This document shows, piece by piece, positions 32,216 to 43,800 of a stretch of DNA of 64,000 bases. The DNA is from Siphonodentalium dalli (lineage: Eukaryota > Mollusca > Scaphopoda > Gadilida > Siphonodentaliidae). Under the pieces are notes generated by a model that saw nothing but the letters and a program-made list of their open reading frames with translations, was not told the DNA's origin and did not search any database. Positions within the stretch are counted from its first letter, which is position 1. The number at the start of each line of letters is the position of its first letter. Location: contig CP136062.1 of the NCBI GenBank assembly GCA_032622095.1, forward strand, positions 35,404,918-35,468,917, written 5' to 3'. A program made the position numbers and the translations under genes.

Positions 32216-32367
32216 CATTCCGTGTCATTTGTATCCATCACATTTTTTACACCCACTCTGTCCAATTCCAAATTTAATTTAAGCGTCCGACTACTATTCC
32301 AGCCAGGTTTATTATTAAACGCAATTATTGTTACTTCCTGTTTAATTATAAACAAAGAACTCTTAGA
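32216..32367 (-). CDS. Putative exon 6 of large multidomain extracellular protein gene
   Basis: A 152-bp segment, phase 0 to 2, acceptor caatttgcaag|TCT and donor GAATG|gtgggt. Encodes SKSSLFIIKQEVTIIAFNNK, then PGWNSSRTLKLNLELDR and DTNDTE, a beta-strand-like pattern with N-x-[ST] sites. The phases fit exons 5 and 7. The frame stays open past the donor into the 65-bp repeat, so the 3' border rests on the splice signal and phase alone. Confidence 0.5.
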
Positions 32368-34164
32368 CTTGCAAATTGAATAACCCAGTATTGCCATACT
32401 GCTTTCTTAACTCGTGAATGACACAGAATACCAAAAGGGAGTCTACGTGATACTTCTGTTCTGCGAGGCCAGCCAGTTGTTTATATTTAAAAAACAAAAC
32501 AAGACAATGAACAAGATTTACAAGAAATTTAATAGCTGCTATATGAAACAAAATGGCTGGTATTTCGTGTTCTTTTGATATAATTAACAATTTTGGCCAA
32601 CATAATTATTTCTATAAATATATAAGCTACACTCTGGTCCTGGCATAATCTTACAATAGCACCGAATGCTAAAAGTTACTGATTCAAATTTCGAGTAAAT
32701 GGGTTACCGTTGGGGTTCCAGTGATTTTGTGTGTTTAGGTTAATGGATCCTTGTCCAATCCCATCAACACAGAGCAGTGCAATTCCAACGGTAACCATTT
32801 ATTCACACAAATCGGTAACTGTCAACTGGCCGCCTGGTTGTGTTATTGCAAGTTATACATGAACCTTGTCCATACAGTTGTACCGATCTGCATATATATT
32901 GATGCATGCAGATATAACATATGCATATCAATGACAAAGTTTTCACTGTTGACAACTTGACGTGCAATGAAACTGAATGTCATTTAATGTTACAGGAAAT
33001 TGTTTGTCTAGTCTTCCAGAATATAGTCTTTGTTAAAATATGATAAACCTGTGATAATTGATATTATTCTTCACAACTATTAAATAACCATGTTGACAGC
33101 TTATAATAGCTAGGTCACAATCACATACCAACACCATTCATTCATAGCAGTAACATATGCATTTTTTCGTTCACATAGAGACACCTACACCCTTTAAACA
33201 TTAGGTTTTAATGAAATTCACCAATGGTATCACCTATCAGGGGGTGAAAACTGCTTAAGTGCTTCATTTCGAGTCAAAATAGAATACTAGTCACCTGCAA
33301 GCTTTTTTAAACTAAAAACGAAGGAAAATATTTTATTATAATTATGCTTGCCTATAAAATAGAGTGAAATTAACGAAACGAAACTTAGATCTTCGTATGT
33401 ATGTCTTAGAAGCCACAGTGAAATACGATCTCGTTATTTCACTGTAGGTTTCGTTATATTTCACTGTAAACTGCTGGTGGTTTACGCAAGCGAAAATTAT
33501 TTGAAGACAAGTACTATAACCGCGCATTATAGTAAATTATCTGCAAACTTATCGGTTATAACCCATAACCTGATTCGAAACAAGAGTTATTTCTTATAAT
33601 TTAACCCGTCATTTCACAGGAGAACCACAATAAGTAGAAGGCAGAAGTAAAGCAAGCAAAAATATTTCATAAGAAAATCACACGCGCGTAAAGTTGAAAC
33701 AGACACACTTGACACTCAAGGGTCGTCTGTCATTCGGCGTTTTTGATTGGATAGCTGTACTATTAAAAGTAAAACTATCGCATAGTTTGAGCTTTAATAA
33801 GGTGCATATAATACAAAATACCTACAGGTTTTTGTTTGAATACATGAAACACCTCACATACTCTAATCTCACGCGCAAAAGTGCAAATAGTCCGTTTGGC
33901 TTCAGGCGCATGAATATCGATTCAAAATTTAATGGCATTACAAGTGATTCGCCCCGATTGGAGCTAGCGTTTAATATAAGGGAGCTAGCGTGTAATATAA
34001 GGAAGCTAGCGTGTAACATAAGGAATCTACAGTGGAATATAACGTTGGCGCACAAATGGGCGCTCGACTAACGAAATATAGCCTTTTATTCCAACAAGAA
34101 ATCAATAGAATTTGATAGGGAAGCATGTTATAAATATACATATCCCACACGAAGAACAGCCAGC
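32368..34164 (-). other. Intron 5, first part (3' side)
   Basis: Non-coding, AT-rich. A small hairpin with ACAGTGAAAT...ATTTCACTGT arms lies at 33414-33444, and a ~20-bp AGGGAGCTAGCGTGTAATAT-like unit is repeated three times near 33960-34030. No gene. Confidence 0.45.
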
Positions 34165-34430
34165 TGATATACACGTGTAGGTTATACCGTGGTGGTAATC
34201 GCACACGAAAAATATCCATGAATCTTTTGACCAGTATCACATTATATAACCTACGCATAGCACACAATAAGACATTCATAATTTACCGAATTTAATTATA
34301 AACTTTCCTAGGTTCGTCGAGATTGAACACGGGTGAACAGTATACTCTTATGTGATACAAAATTAACACGGCCTGCACATTGAAATATATATTATCTTCA
34401 GCTACTTCGCTTGATCTGAATAGTTGACAT
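34165..34430. repeat. Dispersed repeat copy (related to 40430-40890)
   Basis: GGTTATACCGTGGTGGTAATCG, GAAAAATATCCATGA, and later GATTGAACACGGGTGAACAG with AGTATACTC are shared, in the same order and orientation, with 40430-40500 and 40780-40890. Nature of the element unknown. Confidence 0.65.
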
Positions 34431-35006
34431 CTTGCTTCGGGGCGAAGAGATGTGTTCGAATAAGTGTGGCCTGATCAATTGAGCACTTATGATTGATCGC
34501 CAATCGTTGGACACATGTAGGTGTGAAACAACCGACATTCAATGATTGACCGATCAATTATATGTTCTCAATCAGATCACAAATATACCAGCACATCTCT
34601 GTGTGAAATGTATGCACGGTTTTAATAATATATGTGTGCTATGTGCTACTTTTGTAATACTCATTATTAGTATGTATTAGTCTATTTATTGATGATTGGT
34701 ATGTCTTTGTTTGTGAGACCAACAATCCACAATTAATGTAAATATATCGTCTATATGTTATGTTTACTTGTTTTAAGTAGTAGTTTCTGCAAAATCTCAT
34801 TGACATTTAAGCAGACATGTTTAGTTTTAGATTGATAATGATATTTTATAAACCGGTTCACACCCCTCGGCCAATCAAATTGCTCCATCCATGAACAATA
34901 TTTCTTGTATGAATCTGTATTTCGACGGGGCCAAAATATAGAATTGAGCTAAATATCACACATAAATTGACATTAATTGGATAGTACGCTGAAAGGAGAT
35001 CGGAGC
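34431..35006 (-). other. Intron, no recognised feature
   Basis: AT-rich; nothing recognised. Confidence 0.4.
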
Positions 35007-35113
35007 GGGGGTCAATACTATGAACAATTTTATACCTGTAAATACAAATTGTATTTATTAAATTGTAATTACAAATTTGTGTTAACTATCACAGTGGTTT
35101 CATAGTACAGGGA
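35007..35113. mobile_element. Short inverted-repeat element (possible MITE)
   Basis: GGGGTCAATACTATGAA at 35007-35023 faces GTTTCATAGTACAGGGAC at about 35096-35113. The AT-rich interior has ACAAATTTGT- and AATACAAATTGTATTT-type dyads. The 17-bp end matches the inverse of 38011-38027. Confidence 0.55.
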
Positions 35114-35188
35114 CAATTTAGCCGTATTATTGTAATACCTTAGACTGGGCGAGAGGTGAAACCCCTAAAAGGCAGCTGTAAAACTAAC

Positions 35189-35265
35189 TCCCCACTCTGC
35201 TCCCATGCACCTGTTATCGGTGTTATCTGTATACCAGTTCAAATTAGACGGACATGTATATAGGG
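35189..35265 (-). CDS. Putative exon 5 of large multidomain extracellular protein gene
   Basis: A 77-bp segment, phase 1 to 0, acceptor agttattttag|CC and donor GGGGA|gttagt. Encodes LYTCPSNLNWYTDNTDNRCM followed by GAEWG: two Cys and two Trp. Proposed because exon 4 ends in phase 1 and exon 6 starts in phase 0, so at least one exon is missing between them. The donor is weaker than others in the gene, so another exon cannot be excluded. Confidence 0.4.
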
Positions 35266-36374
35266 CTAAAATAACTGACAACAATTTATATGGGGAAGTT
35301 ACAATGCGTGCTATCATATTGTGATTATTGAGAACGCCAGTACTATGAAACGATGAGCTAACAAAATCTCGCAAATTTCACAAAGATCTACTGTTGATTA
35401 TTGTAGATTGCTTACGGACAAACCTTTGCCTGTGAGTGATTAACAATATATTGAATCACGGCGGGCCAAAGTTACAAAAGAAATAACCAATCATAAGTTG
35501 AGAGGTGAACGCTTATCAGAGCTATCCAATCGGTTCACCGATTGCTAAGTTGATGACCACGTGTCTGCGCAAGTTAACAATTAAACGGTTCGTTTGTAGT
35601 GTGTGTATGTAAGTACAAGTCAGTGTAATAACGAGTACTACAAACAATTTGGTATTATTGTTTTTACTAATTACAAATTTACAACCATTCAGTTTGTGAA
35701 AATAAAATATTATTTTGATGGTATAGCATTATATATATTGTGACCATCCTATTATTTCAAACTGATCCGCTACTCTTATCATAACACATCGAGGCAGTAA
35801 CGTGGCTCCATTTTATCGGGAGGGGTGTATCGAAGCAGGGACGTGCTAATGGTCTCGGTTATAGAAGTGGTGCGGTAGAGTGCCAGTCCGTAGAATGCCA
35901 GGTGAATTACACCGTTACAGGCCGTGCAGCGCTGACGAAGCTGGTTCTAACCCCGTCATATGGAGGGTGACCGAAATCGTGTATCTGGGCAAGTTTGTCA
36001 GTTGCTTTCCGGGGGTCGGTGGTTTCTAAACTTTCTACACGCAGTGGGACGATTTCTCGGTGAAATCAAGCCTCTGCGTGGTGTTTACTCCACCCGTAAA
36101 ACTGACAACGTCGTGTGTGGCCTAGCGGCTAGAACGACGATAAACCCTAATAAACAAACCAAACCAATAGGAGTGTCATTTTATAATTTCAAACTGCTCC
36201 CATATCTTATAATATATATAGATAGGGACGTGGCTATATGGGCTCAGTTTGGCGACGGGGTGTCCATCCTATAATTTCCATATGCACCCTTTGAACAAAA
36301 AAATGCCTATAAATTCCACATAACGATGGAATCGTATATCAAGAGGAAAGTATTTTAATTTTTCTACGCTGATA
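35266..36374 (-). other. Intron 4, part
   Basis: AT-rich non-coding; the plus-strand ORF at 35960-36274 has no recognised motif. Confidence 0.4.
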
Positions 36375-36650
36375 ACAAAACTTAGTCAATATGACTAACA
36401 TATGTTAGTAAAACGTTTTTTCCTCAGGATGACTGACTTAGTTCAGCCAACATGACTGAGGCATAACATTAATCAAAATTACTAGGGTGATGTTAGTCAT
36501 AACGACTAAGAAATGGGGACTTTTCTTAGTCAATTGGAAGGCGTAAATTAAAGTTGCTGAATTATGTGCAAATAATTCCAATAATTGACCAAAGTTACTC
36601 AAAATGTTTGTGACTAACACTAAGTTAGTCATATTTAGTCAATATGTCCA
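36375..36650. repeat. Cluster of TTAGTCA / TGACTAA dyads
   Basis: TTAGTCA or its inverse TGACTAA occurs about nine times in 270 bp (near 36382, 36390, 36492, 36506, 36534, 36612, 36626, 36638), partly as facing pairs. It could be a decayed palindromic repeat or a cluster of bZIP-like sites. Confidence 0.5.
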
Positions 36651-37845
36651 ATCCAAGGGGCGGAGGTGCACAACTTACTGTTACAGCTTGAAAATCAAAA
36701 GCCAACCGGGGTAAACAATTACTTTTCACAGAAATAGAAGTTTATAATTGAGGGGTGGGGATACAGTTGGATATCGACGTTGGCGCATCGAAGAGAGCAT
36801 CTTGCCACGTCACTGCATTTATGCTCTAGTCATTTATGAAACTGTGCTTGCATCTTCGTATTCGTGTCCTGTATCGTGACCAAATGCATTCGCGTCGACG
36901 ATTGAAACTCAAAGGATAATCCGCCCATGAACATGAGTATCATTTACCTTGCAATGCATTCTTGAGCGTAAAATCATACTCACATTGGGAACACGCGTCA
37001 TTTTTATCCATTCTTGGTTATATCATTGATTATGGTAAGTACATGTTACATGTTACATGCTAATGTTGGCTATAATCCGCAAGTTTTACTCACTATTTGT
37101 ATTAATCACTAACTTTTGTCAGAGATGTTGTGACTCATACGATTTGGCGGCTACTCGCCCCTTCCTATTCTGAACAGCTGTAATGTGCCAGGCATCGTGT
37201 TCCCACGACCACTATCGCCATGTCCCTGTTTATGAGATTTCCATTGATAACACATTTTCATAAGGGGGGCTACATCCCTGCGAATCAGATGGTTATATGC
37301 TTTGGTTTAAGGATGTGAAAATCGACAATTTATGTTTGACACCCTATATAGACATTCCAGACAAGTTCTTAACGTTGTAACTTTCAATAAATTGGGTAAT
37401 TTCAGTAGTTACAAGGAACACATACTGCTACATCACATCCAAGCTGACACCCCATAAGGTTTGACAATTTCTAAATATAGGCCATTTCAATCCAAACTTT
37501 TGACCAAAGGAGGTAAATATGCAAATGTTGGTCTAAAACAAAACATACCCCAAATAAATTGTTGGAAAAAACAAAACAACAGAACAAGTTCAACCTATTG
37601 TTGTTGTAAAATTTCCAATTCATGTTGTTTCAGGTATCAAATTTCCAGCTGTTGAACGTGTTGATAAAATGTTTGGAGCGAGAAGCATAACCCAACCCCC
37701 TTGTCGCGACGTCCCTGTGGGTTGTACTTTAAATTTCCAGCTGACAAAATATTTTCACGAGGGGGTGAATCGACCCCTTGTCGCCACGTACATGCGTATC
37801 ATAGATATATATATTATCCGGGTTAAGGGTGCGAAAACTGAAAAA
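36651..37845 (-). other. Intron 4, part
   Basis: Non-coding. Two similar stretches (near 37180-37330 and 37680-37850) share features such as GTCCCTGT, CACGAGGGGG/CATAAGGGGG and ACACCCTATATA/AGGGTGCGAAAA-like wording, suggesting an old tandem duplication. No gene. Confidence 0.4.
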
Positions 37846-38027
37846 TTATGTTTCATAGTACTCGAACAATCTTTGTGATTGGAGATATTTGTAAATACAA
37901 AGAACACGTACTATTTGTGATTTATGTTTGTAATCGTAGGTTCATAGTATTGGCGGAATGATAAATTGTTATTTCTTACAAACAATTGTAGATTCTTACA
38001 AAGAAAAAGTTTCATAGTATTGACCCC
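37846..38027. mobile_element. Short inverted-repeat element related to 35007-35113
   Basis: Contains TTTCATAGTACTCGAACAA, GTTCATAGTATTGGCGG and, at the end, TTCATAGTATTGACCCC, the inverse of the 35007 end. Interior with TTGTAAATACAAAGAA- and TTCTTACAAACAATTGTA-type dyads. May be two overlapping copies. Confidence 0.5.
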
Positions 38028-39389
38028 GGAAGGTGTGAAATTCTATAACAATACGCCATAATGATAGCACCAGTCACTCGGGAAGTTAAAACACGGTCAG
38101 TATCGGTCATAGAGGTGGTGTGCTGCGTCGGTGGGGGCCCAACACTTTCGATTGAATATTTTTTGGTTTGTCGGGAGCGGCGGGGTGATTGGAATAATCA
38201 CGAGCTTTGGAATGATACCATTGAGAAAATTCCACAAACTGTTCACATATATATACATGCATGTACACCGAAATTGTAGGCAATATATGCAGGTTTGGTT
38301 TAATCTGTTAGTCATGAATGCCCGTGATATTTCATCACACACACTTCAATGTGGAATAGTTTCACGTCGGAGTCCGAACACTACCGGAACTGTGATTACT
38401 TCCTGTATTCTGAACGATAATCCCATTATGATAACAAGACGAAAAATAACCTTAAGAGCCGAACAAGTTTATTATCACAAGGAAGAATCTGTTTTATCCA
38501 GAAACACGTCATCAGTATAAAAACATTTTCAAATTTCGGAGACAAAATGGTTTATCAACGCTGATAAATAATGCTGACGCAAGTGATCCCATAAAAGCAT
38601 TTGACTAATTGTTCAACATGAAAATGTAACACCACAAACCATTCAATTAACTTTTGATTGAATGGCAATTGATAGGTAATCGTCGTGTAGAATGTGGCTC
38701 AATTGACCTTTCCACAGCTGTCAATCAAATAGTTATTAGCGGATATATTGGACCAATCAGCGACTGAGTCGGCCAATCAGCGACTGAGTCGGCCAATGGC
38801 TGCAGTGAAAATTCTGCTGACATCTTTATTCACCCAAAGTTTCATATCCATGCATAGATACAGTGTTAAATTGGCTATATTCAAACAACGTTTTGTTGTC
38901 AAATCACAATATACTGTGAATTATATTTGCGCCATGATGTTATAAATTAATTCGTGGTTATAACAATGTTTTTAATTTAGCATGACACTTGTCATAATTT
39001 TCACATTTAATGGCAAAACGAGTGTATGTTCTCTGGTTTAGATATATTAAAGAGTTCAGGGATCTGTCTGTCTTTTCTGGTCTGTTCGCGATTTTCCTTC
39101 CAGAGCCCTTAACTGATTTCAAAGAAATTTGGTATGGTGCCTCGGGGTACCCCAACAGATGTTAAAACGTCTTTTTTTTATTTAAAATTATTATTATTTC
39201 AAAATTTTTGAGCCAGATGTTTCAATCGAAAAATCTAAAAAGAAATTGAAAATTGAAAAATTCAATTTCCAAAATAATTTTAAAATTAAATTAATAAACA
39301 AATTAAAAGTTTCGGTCTAAAAATATAATAAGAAAGTTAAAGACTCCATTTTGTTTGCCTTGGGGTGTGAACCATTTTATAAATATGTA
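38028..39389 (-). other. Intron 4, part
   Basis: No gene recognised. A 19-bp AGCGACTGAGTCGGCCAAT unit is doubled near 38759-38797. The plus-strand ORF 38131-38520 (129 aa) has no motif and is probably chance. Confidence 0.4.
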
Positions 39390-39484
39390 ATAACCCGCTT
39401 GGGTATATGTAGAAGAAATATAGACCGCGGTCGCTTCGCGGCCTTGGTCTATATTTCTTGTACAGATACACAAGCGGGTTATAA
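39390..39484. mobile_element. ~95-bp hairpin MITE
   Basis: ATAACCCGCTTGGGTATATG at the left pairs with CATACACAAGCGGGTTAT-like sequence at the right, and GAAATATAGACCGCGG with CCTTGGTCTATATTTC. The loop is near GTCGCTTCGC. Flanked by AT-rich sequence. Confidence 0.75.
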
Positions 39485-39751
39485 TATATACATATCAGTC
39501 TGTTCTCCTGGTTCATGAGCTCAATATGAACCTATCTGTAGATCGATTTTTAAACGAAATAAGTTCAGTATGGCACTATTTGAACAATAGGTTCTATACG
39601 TCAAGTCCAGTTACCATGGTATTGTGTTTTCGCAATGGCCCGCGCCATTCAACGGAATAATGGGTATTTACTGGGCTTACTTCAGATCCGAATATTTTGA
39701 TTCAATATGAACCTATTCGCACGAAAAAACGTTACATCTATATATACTCAC

Positions 39752-40012
39752 CGGTCTGGCTTTCTCTCTGAACACTGATCGTCGCTTTTGTCACACCGAA
39801 CTTAAAGTCATGTACATATATGGGTGTCAGTTTCGGTGGCTCTATCGTGAAATTAACCAGAACTTCTGACGCAGTAAATACCGGTGTGAATTTTCCGATC
39901 ATGCGTTGCTGGTTGGCGCATGTAGACGGTTGAGTGAAGGTAGAATTTACCGCTTCTCCATCTGGACTTTCGACTCCCATCCGACATGTCTCAATAACTG
40001 GAGGAGTGGATG
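39752..40012 (-). CDS. Exon 4 of large multidomain extracellular protein gene
   Basis: A 261-bp exon, phase 1 to 1, acceptor ttttttaacag|CA and donor AGACCG|gtgagt. Encodes 87 residues starting STPPVIETCRMGVESPDG. It has one Cys pair (ETC, STC), strands EVLVNFTIEP and YVHDFKFGVTKATISVQ, and N-glycosylation sites. A phase 1-1 exon of this size is typical of a shuffled extracellular beta-sandwich module. I cannot assign a named domain. Confidence 0.75.
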
Positions 40013-40429
40013 CTGTTAAAAAAGTCACAGAAATAAATTAAACATAATGTGTCTGCGTATAATAAATACTCATTTACGAGTAGTTCCCTTTGGAACAGTT
40101 CAGATAAGAAGTTCAACAAGACGACCAGATATTATTATCTAAACAGTTCCTACTATTGAATAAGGTTCCTTCTGCACATTTGTGTCTGTCTGTCGTCGTC
40201 CAATTTTTCCTGAACACCCCTCCGAATGAATAATATACTAACAATATATACATTTTAACTGGGTGGGAGAATGCATTTAGTATAGAAATGGTTAATTGGG
40301 TATGAGGGGAAAGATATGTCACGAAATATCGAGATGATGAGTTTATATACGCCATATCGGTTTTCGGTGTTTCGCACATGCGTGAGACTAATGCATATAA
40401 CCGTATGCGTATGTTATATCATGGTGGTA
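40013..40429 (-). other. Intron 3, near exon 4
   Basis: Non-coding, nothing recognised. Confidence 0.4.
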
Positions 40430-40885
40430 ATACATATAACGGTATGTGTATGTTATAGCATGGTGGTAATCGTATACGATAAATATCCTTGACTCTTTGC
40501 CGTACGTGTACCTTTTAACGTATGTTACAATTGCCAACAGGTCACTTGACTCACATAACCTATTAACGTGTGTTAATTGTTACCATTGTCAACGCGGGAG
40601 TCACTGAATCACGTGGCTATTCCACCTCCACGTAAACGGTTAAAGGTTTTGTTCCCAACGTGTAGCATGTAGTCGTTGAAAATGGATATTTCGAATATTA
40701 TTGTCGCCATGATCAAACCTACCTGCATAGCAAACGAGAGGACGCCATTAGTTACATAATTTAATCACAACTGTTCAAGGTTCGCCACGATTAAACACGG
40801 GTGAACAGTATACTCGTGCGTGACACCTAATTGACCATTTCTCGACAATGCGACATATACATTATATTCGGTCATCTCGCTAGAT
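40430..40885. repeat. Dispersed repeat copy with an internal tandem duplication
   Basis: A ~47-bp unit (CATATAACnGTATGnGTATG...ATGGTGGTAAT) is doubled at about 40395-40470. The block then follows 34165-34430 in order: GATAAATATCCTTGA, and GATTAAACACGGGTGAACAG with AGTATACTC near 40790-40815. Confidence 0.65.
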
Positions 40886-43800
40886 ATCCTCTGTATCAGG
40901 CACAATGTACCCTTGTCATATACCAGTATAGTATACAAGTTGTGTCTTTTTTGGAAAATATCTTCAACTGGAAAAGCTAAATTTTGTTATAGTACATGAG
41001 CTATTCTAACATGCCATCCTCTGACTGCTGAAGGTCCATCGTTTTGAAAGAATATATGTATATCTTAAATAGATTGACTTATACACTTTTAATGCTTTCT
41101 TCTATGTATATGTTTCTGCTGGCTCTCCATATGAATGCTCTGATTTCCGTCCTCATATAAATATACAATTAAGAAGATATAATTGTTCAAGTGACTTAAT
41201 TCGGTCACCATTTGTCGAGGTTCTGAAATTTGAACGCCAAAAATTGCTTAGAACGAATTGTGGAGATCACTATATGTAACATTGGTGGATATCGGCGACT
41301 AAAACATTCTAAAACACGCACACCTGACTCGAACGGCACCATATCATTTGATTATGATGAATATGTATAAGTTTAGTGGAAATCAGCGACAAATATATTT
41401 CATCATGTTTGCTGCCCTCCCCTTGTCTGCCCCTGACAACAACAGCGTAACTTTAGGACATTTTAACCCACACCATTATATTCCTCGTAAAAAGTTATTT
41501 CGTCAGACCCATCTGGTGCCATCTAGATGGTCCACGGTGAAGTTCTATAGAACATACAGACATTCGAAAATGTTTTGGCACCAAATGTGGCATCTTTAAC
41601 TCACACGATTTGATTCCTCGTATCATTGGAGAAGAATGTGTATGAATTTGGTGGAATTTCGCGCTAAACATTTTTATATCAGTTTCTGTGACCCTCCCCT
41701 CCATATCCCTGAATCAAACGACCCAATTTTGTCATCTTTAAACCACACAATTAGACTCATTATGAATATGACTATATATATACAATTGGCGGAAATCGGC
41801 AACTAACTAAATTCGGTTCAAATTTAGTGCCCCATCTCTCAGCCAAACGGCACCAATTTGGCATCTTTAAATCACACGATTAGATTCCTCGTATCACGAA
41901 GATTAATATGTAACAATTTGGTGGAAATCGGGCTAAAAATATTTGTCAGAACTTTTTCCCCTCTCTCACTCCTTGAACACCGACTCGAACTTTTGACATA
42001 GTGAAACGACACAATTACCCTCCTGATATCACGGAGATTATTATTTATAAGTTTGGCGATAATCGTGGCGACTAAACAAATTCTTATCAAATTTAGTGCC
42101 CCCTCATCTCTCACCCAAATAGTACCAATTTGGCATCTTTAAATCACACGATTATATTCCTCATATCATGGAGAAGAATGTTCATCAATTTGGTGGAAAT
42201 CGGTGCCAAAAATATGTTATCAGTTTTTGGTGCCCCTCTCCCCTTCATGCAACCCTGGCTCGAACGGCGCCACTTTTGACAACTTTAAGCCACACCATTC
42301 CACTCCTGATATAATTGAGATGAGTATGTATAAGTTTGGTGGTAATCGGCGACTAAACAAATCATTTTCAAATTTAGTGAAGCCACCCCCAACTCTCACC
42401 CAATGGCACCAATTCTGCGTCTTTAAATCGAACGATTAGATTCCGTGTATATCGTGGGGAAGAATGTGTATCAATTTGGTGGAAATCGTGCTCAAAATAT
42501 TTTATCAGTTTTGGTGCCCTTCTCCCTTCCGTGAACCCCCGAAAGGCGCCACTTTTTGACATATTTAAATCACCATTATATTCATGATATCAAGGAGATT
42601 ATTATGTATAAGTTTGGTGGATATCGGCAATAAGAAGTGTTTCTGCCCCTCCCCTTTTTCTGCCCCTGACAACAGCGTCTGTGTTATATAGAAATTCACA
42701 GGGACCACCTAGATGGCACCAAACTTTTTTACGAGAAAGAAAATGCTGCGGGTTAGAATTGTCTAAAATGACGCCGTGGTTGTCAGGGGCAGAAAAGGAG
42801 AGGGCTGATTGCCGCCAAACTTATATATAATTATCCCCATGATGAATCTAATGTGGTTTACATATGTCAAAAGTGGTGCCGTTCGAGTCCGGGACGCAGG
42901 GAATAATCAAATCCTCAAAATCATCATCAAAATTTTAGCACCAACTTCCATCAAATTAATACACATTCTTCTCCATGATACAAGGAATCCAATTGTGTGA
43001 TTTAAAGACGCCAAATTTGTGTCATTTGGATGGGAGATTGGTGGGTGGCACAATATAGATAATAATTGGTTTAGTCACCGATTGTCACCAAACATACAAA
43101 ATCATCCCCATGGTATGAGGTGGCTATTGGTGTGGTTAAAGCTGGTAAAAGTGGCGTCATTCGAGTCAGTGGTGAACTGAAAGGGAAAGGGGCACCAAAA
43201 TTGATACAAATTATTTTTAGAGCCAATTTCCACCAAATTGATACACATTCTTATCCATGATACGAGGAATCTAATCGTCTGATTTAAAGACACCATATTG
43301 GTGCTGTTTGTGTGAGAGATGTGGGTGGGGTTGGCACTAAATTTGATAAAACATTTGTTTAGTAGCCGATTAGCACCAAACTTATAAATAATCATTTCCA
43401 AGATATCAGGTGTCTAACTGTGTTGTTTAATTATGTCAAAAGTTGGGCCATTCGCGTCAGGGGTACATAGAGGGTAAGAGGGACACCAACATGGATAAAC
43501 AATATGTTTAGCGCCGATCCACCAGATTGATACATATTCTTCTCCATGATACGAGGAATCTAATCGTGTGTTTTAAATACGCCAACTTGGTGCTATTTGG
43601 GTGAGAGATATGGGGGCCCTAAATTTAATACGAGTTTGTATACTCGACAATGTTCACCAATTTTATACATATTCATATCCACAATAAGTCTTATTGTGTA
43701 GTTTAATTAGTTCAAAAGTGGTGCCGCTTGAGTCCGAAATATGGACGGGAGGGTCACGATAACTCATAAAAATATGTTTAGTGCCAATTACCATCAAACT

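Noticed and set aside
35007-38027. A single 3-kb transposon bounded by GGGGTCAATACTATGAA inverted repeats
   Set aside because: Each end has its own nearby inverse partner (35096-35113 and 37846-37960), so two short related elements are more likely. A putative host exon (35189-35265) also lies between them. Not fully excluded.
38131-38520. A 129-codon plus-strand ORF as a gene
   Set aside because: No domain, no coherent composition, no promoter or splice context, and an overlapping antisense ORF.
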